Shown: positions 51,168 to 57,422 of the stretch, in pieces | How the letters are laid out: each line of letters begins with the position of its first letter | Position numbering within the stretch: position 1 is the stretch's first letter | Source of the DNA: Rickettsiales bacterium | GTDB taxonomy: Bacteria; Pseudomonadota; Alphaproteobacteria; Rickettsiales; UBA3002 | Length of the DNA stretch: 57,422 nucleotides | NCBI GenBank assembly: GCA_022763105.1 | Contig: JALEGK010000075.1 | Span: forward strand, 1 to 57,422 | Direction: 5' to 3' | The notes under the pieces: generated by a model | What the model was told of the DNA's origin: nothing | The model's database searches: none | The model's input: the letters and a program-made list of their open reading frames with translations, nothing else | Program-made: the position numbers and the translations under genes

Positions 51168-51202
51168 ATTATAACGTGCTAAGCATAGGTAAAGTATGAC
51201 AG
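51168..51202 (-). promoter_or_regulatory. Pho-box-like promoter of the 190-aa gene
   Basis: Minus strand CTGTCAT (51202-51196, perfect half-site), ACTT, TACCTAT (51191-51185, weak), 11 nt, then perfect TATAAT (51173-51168). The register equals that at 3738-3783. Only one unit is strong, so confidence is lower. Confidence 0.45.
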
Positions 51203-51242
51203 TTTCATGTATTTTGGGCTGTTTTAAGGTGGATTAAGCGAT

Positions 51243-51254
51243 ATTTACGTAAAT
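51243..51254. promoter_or_regulatory. 12-bp palindrome, possible operator
   Basis: ATTTACGTAAAT is a perfect palindrome 27 bp upstream of the rmlB -35. It could bind a dimeric regulator of the rml operon; no specific family is indicated. Confidence 0.3.
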
Positions 51255-51280
51255 CTTGGGTAAAAAATGGTTATAAGCCC

Positions 51281-51309
51281 TTGTGACACACCGCCCGCCC
51301 GAGTATAAC
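51281..51309 (+). promoter_or_regulatory. Promoter of the rml operon (leaderless)
   Basis: TTGTGA (51281-51286), 17-nt spacer, TATAAC (51304-51309). The expected start site, about 7 nt after the -10, coincides with the ATG at 51316, so the mRNA would be leaderless. In agreement, no ribosome-binding site precedes that ATG, and the longer GTG start at 51283 would lie inside the -35. Confidence 0.55.
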
Positions 51310-51315
51310 CGCAGC

Positions 51316-52353
51316 ATGCTAAATCCAAATACATTACTGGTCACAGGCGGTGCAGGCTTTATCGGCAGCACCTTTGTCGGCCAATGCGTAGCGCGCGGGC
51401 AAAAAGTCATCGTGCTCGATAAGCTGACCTATGCGGGTCATCCAGAAAATCTGAGTTGGGTCGAGGGCGAAGGCTCGTATGAGCTAATCGAGGGCGATAT
51501 TTGCGACGGTCCGCTCATCTCTGAGCTGCTTGCAAAACACAATGTCGATGCGCTGGTACATTTCGCGGCAGAAAGCCATGTCGATAATTCGATTGCATCG
51601 CCGTCAGAATTTATTCAGACCAATATCAATGGCTCATACACACTTCTTGAAGCAGCACGTCAATATTGGAATGGTTTGTCCGGCGATAAGAAAGACCAGT
51701 TCCGCTTCGTGCAAATCTCAACTGATGAAGTCTATGGATCACTCGGCAAAACGGGTAAGTTCTCGGAAGAAACTTCGATGAAGCCGAACTCGCCTTACTC
51801 CGCATCGAAGGCGGCGGGCGATCATCTGGCGCGCGCATGGTTCCATACGTATGGTTTGCCAACCATTGTCACCAACTGCACCAATAATTACGGCCCACGC
51901 CAACACCCCGAAAAACTGATTCCACTCATGACGACCTTCGGTCTGTCTGGTCGCAATCTGCCGGTTTACGGTGATGGTACCAACATCCGCGATTGGATTC
52001 ACGTCGAAGATCATTGTTCTGGTGTGTACTTAGCGCTTACCAAAGGCACGCCGGGTGAGACCTATTGCTTTGGTGGTGATGCCGAGCGCAACAACCTCGA
52101 TGTCGTTAAAACCATCTGCGCAACCCTGCAGGAGCTTGTTCCAACCGATGCGGGCTACGAGCATCTTATTACCTTTGTCGAAGACCGCGCCGGTCACGAT
52201 TGGCGCTACGCTATTGATGACAGCAAAGCCGAATCAACGTTGGGCTTCACCCGCAAATACCAATTCGAGTCGGGCTTGCGCGCGACCATCCAATGGTATC
52301 TCGATAACAAGCAATGGTGCGAAGCCATTACACAAAAGAAAGCAGCCGCATGA
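51316..52353 (+). CDS. rmlB: dTDP-glucose 4,6-dehydratase
   Basis: 345 aa. Second step of dTDP-L-rhamnose synthesis: dTDP-glucose to dTDP-4-keto-6-deoxyglucose, NAD-dependent. It has the extended-SDR nucleotide motif TGGAGFIGS near the start, [12 protein letters not shown], the catalytic STDEVYG and [10 protein letters not shown] (Tyr/Lys pair) and [14 protein letters not shown]. The ATG at 51316 is chosen over GTG 51283 because of the promoter position. It overlaps rmlA by 4 nt. The gene order rmlB-A-D-C is compact and translationally coupled. Confidence 0.96.
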   Translation: MLNPNTLLVTGGAGFIGSTFVGQCVARGQKVIVLDKLTYAGHPENLSWVEGEGSYELIEGDICDGPLISELLAKHNVDALVHFAAESHVDNSIASPSEFIQTNINGSYTLLEAARQYWNGLSGDKKDQFRFVQISTDEVYGSLGKTGKFSEETSMKPNSPYSASKAAGDHLARAWFHTYGLPTIVTNCTNNYGPRQHPEKLIPLMTTFGLSGRNLPVYGDGTNIRDWIHVEDHCSGVYLALTKGTPGETYCFGGDAERNNLDVVKTICATLQELVPTDAGYEHLITFVEDRAGHDWRYAIDDSKAESTLGFTRKYQFESGLRATIQWYLDNKQWCEAITQKKAAA

Positions 52354-53222
52354 AAGGGATAGTTCTCGCCGGTGGTTCGGGCACACGCCTTGCGCCGCTG
52401 ACCAACTCGATCACCAAACAGATCCTTCCGGTTTACGATAAACCGATGATCTATTATCCGGTCGCAACCCTCATGAATGCGGGTATCAAGGATATTCTTA
52501 TCATTTCAACCCCGCGCGACTTGCCTATGCTGCAAGAACTGCTTGGCGATGGCTCACGTATTGGGGTGAACTTCCAGTACAAAGAACAGCCAGCACCAGA
52601 AGGCATTGCACAGGCTTTCATCATTGGTGAAGAATTTGTCGGCTCCGACCCCGTCAGCCTGATCCTGGGTGACAATATCTATTTCGGCCATACGGTCGCA
52701 CAAAAAACCAAAGTAGCAAGCGCACGCGAGCAGGGCGCCACCGTCTTTGCCTATCACGTCAAAGACCCAGAGCGTTACGGCGTCGTTGCATTCGATAAGC
52801 AAGGCATGGCGACATCGATTGTCGAGAAACCTAAACAACCACTTTCAAACTGGGCAGTAACCGGTTTGTATTTCTACGATAACCAAGTGATCGACATTGC
52901 GAAGAACCTAAAACCTTCGCCGCGTGGTGAGCTAGAAATTACCGATGTGAATGCGCAATATCTAGAGATGGGCCAGCTGCATGTCGAGCGCTTTGGTCGC
53001 GGTGTTGCATGGCTGGATACCGGAACTTTTGATTCGCTCATTCAGGCCGCGCATTTCGTTCAAACCATCGAGGCGCGTCAGGGCCTAAAAGTAGCGTGTA
53101 TCGAAGAGATCGCGTTCCACCAAGGCTTCATCGATGCGGGTCAGTTAGAAAAGCTAGCCGATGAGCTATCGAAAAATGCTTACGGTGCCTATCTAAAGCA
53201 GGTGTTGGTCGAAGCAGCATGA
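52350..53222 (+). CDS. rmlA: Glucose-1-phosphate thymidylyltransferase
   Basis: 290 aa, beginning [18 protein letters not shown]. It forms dTDP-glucose from dTTP and glucose 1-phosphate, the first committed step to dTDP-rhamnose. The nucleotide loop [11 protein letters not shown], the [15 protein letters not shown] motif, the GDNIYFG metal-binding segment and the substrate motif ERYGVVAFD are all present. Full length for the family. The longer frame from 52314 overlaps rmlB and has no ribosome-binding site. It overlaps rmlD by 4 nt. Confidence 0.96.
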   Translation: MKGIVLAGGSGTRLAPLTNSITKQILPVYDKPMIYYPVATLMNAGIKDILIISTPRDLPMLQELLGDGSRIGVNFQYKEQPAPEGIAQAFIIGEEFVGSDPVSLILGDNIYFGHTVAQKTKVASAREQGATVFAYHVKDPERYGVVAFDKQGMATSIVEKPKQPLSNWAVTGLYFYDNQVIDIAKNLKPSPRGELEITDVNAQYLEMGQLHVERFGRGVAWLDTGTFDSLIQAAHFVQTIEARQGLKVACIEEIAFHQGFIDAGQLEKLADELSKNAYGAYLKQVLVEAA

Positions 53223-54100
53223 TCATCGTCACCGGATCTCAAGGGCAAGTCGGGCGTGCTTTAATGGGCGCACTTGCGGACGAAGAAGCGACATTCCTCA
53301 CCCGCGAAGAACTGGATTTAAGCGATCACCGCACCATCAAACCAACGCTCAACCAGTTTGCAACGCCAAGCCTTATCATCAATGCGGCGGCCTACACCGC
53401 GGTTGATAAAGCCGAGTCCGAACCGGAGATTGCGCGCGAGGTCAATGCGACATCGGTGAAAGAGCTTGCCGAATATTGTGCCAGCCACGATATCCCGCTG
53501 ATTCATTATTCCACCGATTATGTCTTTAACGGCGCGGGCGATATTCCCTTCTCAGAAACGGTGGGCACCGACCCGCTAAGTGTCTATGGTCGCACCAAGC
53601 AAGATGGCGAAACGCTCATTCAGCAATCGGGTGCTAAGCATCTGATCTTCAGAACCTCTTGGGTCTATGATGCAGATGGGCAGAATTTCTTCAACACCAT
53701 GCTCAAGCTTGCCCAGTCGCGCAGCGTACTACGCATTGTCAATGACCAGCATGGCGCTCCATCTTACGCACCGCACTTAGCTGCTGCGACCATGGAAGCT
53801 TACGCGCAAGCGAAAGTCGCGGCGGAATTCCCATCGGGCACCTACCATATGTGCAATGCAGGCGAAACGAACTGGCACGCATTCGCGCTCGCCATTTTCG
53901 AGCTGGCAAAAGAGCGCGGCATTGAGCTGAGCATCGAAGAAGCAATCGGCATCCCGACATCGGAATATCCAACACCGGCGACACGTCCCCACAACTCGCG
54001 ATTGGATTGCTCGCATTTAGAGCGTGTCTTTGGTATCGTCATGCCGGATTGGAAAGATGGGCTGAAAGCCTGCATGGAGGCGAAATATGAAAATAGTTGA
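53219..54100 (+). CDS. rmlD: dTDP-4-dehydrorhamnose reductase
   Basis: 293 aa SDR enzyme that reduces dTDP-4-keto-L-rhamnose to dTDP-L-rhamnose with NAD(P)H. Motifs: [10 protein letters not shown] nucleotide loop, [22 protein letters not shown], and the catalytic YGRTKQDGE Tyr-Lys. The family's RTSWVYD segment follows. Here rmlD precedes rmlC, and the two overlap by 14 bp. Confidence 0.95.
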   Translation: MIIVTGSQGQVGRALMGALADEEATFLTREELDLSDHRTIKPTLNQFATPSLIINAAAYTAVDKAESEPEIAREVNATSVKELAEYCASHDIPLIHYSTDYVFNGAGDIPFSETVGTDPLSVYGRTKQDGETLIQQSGAKHLIFRTSWVYDADGQNFFNTMLKLAQSRSVLRIVNDQHGAPSYAPHLAAATMEAYAQAKVAAEFPSGTYHMCNAGETNWHAFALAIFELAKERGIELSIEEAIGIPTSEYPTPATRPHNSRLDCSHLERVFGIVMPDWKDGLKACMEAKYENS

Positions 54101-54641
54101 TCTGGAAATTGAAGGCCTCAAACGCATTGAGCTGCAAGTGCATGGCGATGCGCGCGGTTTCTTTGTGGAGCGTTATCATCAGGGCAAACTCGCCGATGCC
54201 GGATTCAACGAGACTTTCGTGCAAGATAATCACTCGCGCTCAGCGCCCGGCATTCTGCGCGGGCTGCATTATCAGTTTGGCCCACCGCAAGGCAAGCTGG
54301 TCGGCGTCACACGCGGTCGCGTCTATGATGTCGCCGTAGATGTGCGCACCAACTCACCCACTTTCGGCCAATATATCGGCATGGAACTGTCTGATGAAAA
54401 CGGCCATCTCTTCTGGATTCCACCGGGATTCGCGCATGGCTTTTGCGTACTAGGCGATGAGCCTGCCGACATGCTCTATAAATGCACCGGCCTTTATAAT
54501 GCACAAGGTGAGGGCGGCATCCGCTATGACGATCCGGATATAGCCATCGATTGGCCGATAGACAACCCAACCATTTCCGCGCGCGACGAAGAATTAGTAA
54601 GCTTGGCCGAGTATAAGCAAAACGCACCCGACTGGAGTTAA
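54087..54641 (+). CDS. rmlC: dTDP-4-dehydrorhamnose 3,5-epimerase
   Basis: 184 aa cupin that epimerises C3 and C5 of dTDP-4-keto-6-deoxyglucose. DNHSRSAPGILRGLHYQ holds the catalytic His region, VAVDVRTNSPTFG and FWIPPGFAHGFCVLGDEP are the family strands, and YKCTGLYN carries the second substrate contact. Full length. GGAGG lies 10-11 nt before the ATG. Confidence 0.95.
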   Translation: MKIVDLEIEGLKRIELQVHGDARGFFVERYHQGKLADAGFNETFVQDNHSRSAPGILRGLHYQFGPPQGKLVGVTRGRVYDVAVDVRTNSPTFGQYIGMELSDENGHLFWIPPGFAHGFCVLGDEPADMLYKCTGLYNAQGEGGIRYDDPDIAIDWPIDNPTISARDEELVSLAEYKQNAPDWS

Positions 54642-54642
54642 T

Positions 54643-55434
54643 ATGGCAGATGCCAAGGTGATCATTTCCATCGTCACCTACCGCTCAGACTTCGAGAAGT
54701 TACAAAAGGCGGTGGAGACGGTGCACAACACCTTGAAAGTGCCTTACGCGATCATGCTGGTCGATAACGCATCGGGCACGCATTATCAGCGCAAACTAGA
54801 TAGTTTGGACCGCGTCAATATTCTGCATTCTCCCAAAAATTACGGCTTTGGCTTTGGTCATAATCTGGCGGCCCGCAAAGCGCCAAACTCCGATTATTTT
54901 CTGGTGATGAATCCGGATGTTGAAGTCAATGAAGGCACGATTGATAACATGATCAAATACATGGATGCCTACCCGGACATTGGGCTGCTTTGCCCGAAAG
55001 TGACCTTCCCGGAAGGAGAATTGCAGCCACTCAATAAGCGTCTGCCTTCGGTGGCGGTTCTATTCGCACGTCGCTTTATGCCAAAGAAACTGCAAGAACA
55101 TCCCAAGTTCGAAGAGATGATGAAATGGTATGAGATGCGCGATGTCGGGTATGACAATGTGGTCGATGTGCCATTCGTCAGTGGTTGTTTCATGCTGTTC
55201 CGCCGCGATCTCTATGATCGCATGGGCGGCTTTGATGAGCGCTTCTTTATGTATTTAGAAGATTGCGACATCACCCGTCGTGTCCGTGCGGCGGGCAAAC
55301 GTGCGCTCTATCTGCCAACCGTTAGCATTGTGCACCATTGGGAGCGCGGCTCGCATAAAAGCATCAAGCTCATGTTCGTCATGCTTAAATCCATGCTCAC
55401 CTATTTCAGCAAATGGGGCTGGAAATGGGTATAA
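54643..55434 (+). CDS. GT2 glycosyltransferase, rhamnosyltransferase-like
   Basis: 263 aa. An inverting GT-A enzyme: IISIVTYRSD at the N-terminus, VDNASG, the metal-binding DxD as MNPDVEV (~90), and the late VSGCFMLFRRDLYDRMGGFDERFFMYLEDCDITRRV acceptor-site block with the ED motif. This set is typical of WbbL-type rhamnosyltransferases. It begins 1 nt after rmlC, so its donor is probably dTDP-rhamnose made by this operon. The protein is cytosolic or peripheral at the membrane. It overlaps the next gene by 10 nt. Confidence 0.88.
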   Translation: MADAKVIISIVTYRSDFEKLQKAVETVHNTLKVPYAIMLVDNASGTHYQRKLDSLDRVNILHSPKNYGFGFGHNLAARKAPNSDYFLVMNPDVEVNEGTIDNMIKYMDAYPDIGLLCPKVTFPEGELQPLNKRLPSVAVLFARRFMPKKLQEHPKFEEMMKWYEMRDVGYDNVVDVPFVSGCFMLFRRDLYDRMGGFDERFFMYLEDCDITRRVRAAGKRALYLPTVSIVHHWERGSHKSIKLMFVMLKSMLTYFSKWGWKWV

Positions 55435-56384
55435 ATACGCTGATCACCGGTGCGAATGGGTTTATCGGTTCTCATCTGTGCCAGCATCTGGTTGATAATA
55501 ACGAACAGGTGACTGCGGCCTATCGCAGGCAACCACAAAGCACCAATCAGTGGCGGCAAGTCATTGTCGGCGAGTTAGATGCCGATACCGATTGGAGCGA
55601 CGCGCTAGAAGGCATCGATGCAGTCGTGCATTCCGCTGCGCGCGTGCATGTGCTCACCGAAATCTCCGATGACCCGATTGACGAATTCCGCCGCGTCAAT
55701 GTCGATGCGACCGTTAACCTTGCGCGCCAAGCGATTGCCAAAGGCGTAAAGCGTTTTGTCTTTATCAGTACCATTGGTGTGATTGGTTCGACCAGTAAGC
55801 ACCCGCTCACCGAATCGGATCCACCAACCCCCAAAACACCCTATGGTCAATCGAAGTGGGAGGCAGAAGAAGCGCTAAAATATTTGAGTGAGAAAGAAGG
55901 GCTGCCGTTGGTTATCTTGCGTATGCCGCTTGTATATGGCCCAGGCGTGAAAGCCAACTTTCTGAAACTCATGCGCTATGCGGTGGGCGGTAAGCCTTTG
56001 CCATTTGGTTGCGTACATAATCAGCGCGACTTTTTATCGGTCAAGAATCTGTGTGATGCGATCTATCTGTGCCTGAAGAAAGAGCAAGCCGTCGGCCAAA
56101 CCTATCATTTATGCGATGGTCATCCAATCTCGACCTGTGAGCTGGTACGCCAACTCAGTAAAGCCGCAGGCACCAAACCATTTCTGCTACCCATACCGCG
56201 TAGCCTGATGCGCTCTGGCTTACGCATGGTTGGGCGCGCGCGTCTGTATGATAGCGTCTGCCGCTCGCTGCGTATCGATCATGGTAAAATTACGCGTGAG
56301 TTGGGCTGGCAACCACCACAACAATTCGATGATGCCTTACAAGAAGTCGTCGATTGGTACACACGCAACGGAGTTGCCGCATGA
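55425..56384 (+). CDS. NAD-dependent epimerase/dehydratase (extended SDR)
   Basis: 319 aa from the ATG at 55425. Extended-SDR motifs: LITGANGFIGSHL at the N-terminus, VVHSAARVHV, FISTIGVIG, and the catalytic YGQSKWEAE. The substrate domain has PLVYGPGVKANF and LLPIPRSLMRSGL. Such proteins in surface-polysaccharide operons are usually 4-epimerases or 4-keto-reductases for nucleotide sugars (WbpV/GalE-like); I cannot name the sugar. It overlaps the upstream glycosyltransferase by 10 nt and the downstream aminotransferase by 4 nt, so all are one translational unit. Confidence 0.88.
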   Translation: MGINTLITGANGFIGSHLCQHLVDNNEQVTAAYRRQPQSTNQWRQVIVGELDADTDWSDALEGIDAVVHSAARVHVLTEISDDPIDEFRRVNVDATVNLARQAIAKGVKRFVFISTIGVIGSTSKHPLTESDPPTPKTPYGQSKWEAEEALKYLSEKEGLPLVILRMPLVYGPGVKANFLKLMRYAVGGKPLPFGCVHNQRDFLSVKNLCDAIYLCLKKEQAVGQTYHLCDGHPISTCELVRQLSKAAGTKPFLLPIPRSLMRSGLRMVGRARLYDSVCRSLRIDHGKITRELGWQPPQQFDDALQEVVDWYTRNGVAA

Positions 56385-57232
56385 GCCGCACTGCTTACGT
56401 TGATGGCGAATATGTACCGCTCTCGCATGCGCAGGTCAATATGCAGGACCGTGGCTATCAATTTGCCGATGGCATCTATGAGGTGATCGCCCGCATGAAT
56501 GGCTGCCTGCTCGATGGCAAAGCCCACTTAGACCGCCTAGAGCGTTCACTCGTAGAACTCGACATCCCCATGCCCATGTCGCGCGCCGCGCTCGATATCA
56601 CCATTGCCGAACTGCTCTCGCGTCATAAACAGCGCAATGGCTTGGTCTATATGCAGGTCACACGCGGCACCTCCAAACGAAACCATGTCTTTGCGCCAGA
56701 CATGAAGCCTGTGCTAACCATTGCCTATCTGCCATCCAAATTTGCAGGGAAGGCCGAGCGTGAGCAGGGCATCAAAGTGATCACCGCACCCGATATGCGC
56801 TGGGCGCGCTGCGATATTAAAACCATCGCACTATTGCCCAATATTATGGTGCGCAACCAAGCGGCCAAGCAGGGCGCGAAGGAAGTCTGGCAGATCAATG
56901 CAGATGGTTATGTGACCGAAGGCGCGCTCTCTAACGCCTATATCGTAGATAAGTCAGGCGTGCTCAGAACCCATCCGCTTACCCATGCGATATTGGGCGG
57001 CGTCACCCGCGACACCATCTTAAAACATGCGCGTGAAGAGGGCGTTGAGGTGAAGGAAGAAGCCTTCACGCTAGATGAAGTGCGCTCAGCCAAAGAAGCA
57101 TTCTTGAGTAGTTGCTCGACCTTTGTGCAGCCAGTCAGCCAAATCGATGATCAACAACTCCCCGTCGGTGACGTGACAAAGCGCCTCATGAAGCGCTACG
57201 ATGAGCACAACCACGCTCAAATGAAGGGATAG
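56381..57232 (+). CDS. dat: D-amino-acid (class IV) aminotransferase
   Basis: 283 aa, PLP-dependent fold type IV. The N-terminal YVDGEYVPLSHAQVNMQDRGYQFADGIYEVI is characteristic; the PLP lysine lies in RWARCDIKTIALLPNIM (~155), and the phosphate-binding region is EGALSNAYIVDKSGVL. The RxxxCDIK pattern fits D-alanine aminotransferase rather than IlvE. It interconverts D-Ala and D-Glu for cell-wall synthesis, among others. The ATG is embedded in the previous stop (ATGA), and the HAD gene follows within 5 nt. Confidence 0.88.
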   Translation: MSRTAYVDGEYVPLSHAQVNMQDRGYQFADGIYEVIARMNGCLLDGKAHLDRLERSLVELDIPMPMSRAALDITIAELLSRHKQRNGLVYMQVTRGTSKRNHVFAPDMKPVLTIAYLPSKFAGKAEREQGIKVITAPDMRWARCDIKTIALLPNIMVRNQAAKQGAKEVWQINADGYVTEGALSNAYIVDKSGVLRTHPLTHAILGGVTRDTILKHAREEGVEVKEEAFTLDEVRSAKEAFLSSCSTFVQPVSQIDDQQLPVGDVTKRLMKRYDEHNHAQMKG

Positions 57233-57236
57233 GATG

Positions 57237-57422
57237 ATGGTAAAGCTAACGCGCCCGCGCGCGATATTGTTTGATTGGGATAATACGCTGGTCAATACCT
57301 GGCCGACCATTCACGAAGCGCTTAACGTGCTGATGCGCGAGAAGGGCCGCGAGGAATGGACGCTGGATCAGACCAAAGCCAATGTAAAAAAATCGATGCG
57401 CGATGCGTTCCCCGCCATGTTC
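57237..57422 (+). CDS. HAD-family phosphatase, partial (5' end only)
   Basis: The first 62 codons; the gene runs off the window. The start is ATG 57237, or ATG 57234 just before it. The nucleophile motif AILFDWDNTLVNTW (DxDxT type, Asp13 and Asp15) marks a phosphoglycolate-phosphatase-like HAD hydrolase. It lies 4 nt after the aminotransferase, in the same operon. The substrate is not determinable. Confidence 0.85.
   Translation, partial: MVKLTRPRAILFDWDNTLVNTWPTIHEALNVLMREKGREEWTLDQTKANVKKSMRDAFPAMF

Noticed and set aside
1..57422. Insertion sequences, integrases, phage modules or CRISPR arrays
   Set aside because: No transposase, integrase, terminal inverted repeats or spacer arrays are visible on either strand.

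Overview
The window looks like chromosomal DNA of an alphaproteobacterium with fairly balanced base composition. The basis is the double-ExbD TonB cluster, an ImpB-like Y-family polymerase, a Trm112-type protein, TPR-glycosyltransferase arrays of the kind found near alphaproteobacterial surface-glycan loci, and intergenic sites that match the CtrA consensus (TTAA-N7-TTAACCAT). I cannot name a genus. There is no rRNA, CRISPR array, insertion sequence or phage module; two tRNA genes (Leu-UAG and Gly-GCC) lie at about 0 and 45.6 kb.

Layout. (1) 0.15-13.5 kb, minus strand: three large, unrecognised, soluble, mostly helical proteins (331, 732 and 3226 aa) and a 47-aa membrane peptide. The 3226-aa protein is built from about fifteen repeated beta-hairpin/helix modules. 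(2) 13.8-24.9 kb: an RTX protein with a GH114-like domain, an ImpB-like DNA polymerase, a small basic protein, a 1178-aa divergent member of the phosphoenolpyruvate carboxylase family whose signature loop is rewritten, a serralysin-type RTX metalloprotease, and a 490-aa protein with a clan-CD (caspase-like) His/Cys signature. (3) 24.9-31.2 kb: a two-gene unit with a PIN-like protein, facing an operon of an HExxH zinc protease (anthrax-lethal-factor-like) and two FAD/NAD(P)-binding paralogs. All three operon proteins end in the same kind of C-terminal tail. (4) 31.2-41.3 kb: a TPR-sulfotransferase, a GT8-like glycosyltransferase, four tandem TPR-glycosyltransferase paralogs and a methyltransferase, probably a glycan-decoration cluster. 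(5) 41.3-45.5 kb: accessory genes of unknown function and a decayed locus beside tRNA-Gly. (6) 45.7-50.5 kb: a methyltransferase, a Trm112-like protein, and ExbB-ExbD-ExbD-TonB. (7) 51.3-57.4 kb: the dTDP-rhamnose operon rmlBADC followed by a rhamnosyltransferase-like GT2, an epimerase, a D-amino-acid aminotransferase and the start of a HAD phosphatase.

The most notable result is regulatory. Direct repeats resembling PhoB boxes (CTGTCAT-N4-CTGTCAT type, 11-bp period) occur before at least five of the unusual genes: the 47-aa/732-aa unit, the 3226-aa protein, the serralysin, the protease-FAD operon and a 190-aa hypothetical. A further canonical box precedes the caspase-like gene in reverse orientation. 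In four of the five the last repeat position lies 10-11 nt before a -10 element, as in known Pho promoters. CtrA-type boxes sit just upstream of the GH114-RTX and the PEPC-like genes. I infer that the first 31 kb, plus the 190-aa gene, encode a phosphate-starvation-responsive set of large or secreted proteins that has not been described as a system. No transport machinery is present in the window, so where these proteins act is unknown.
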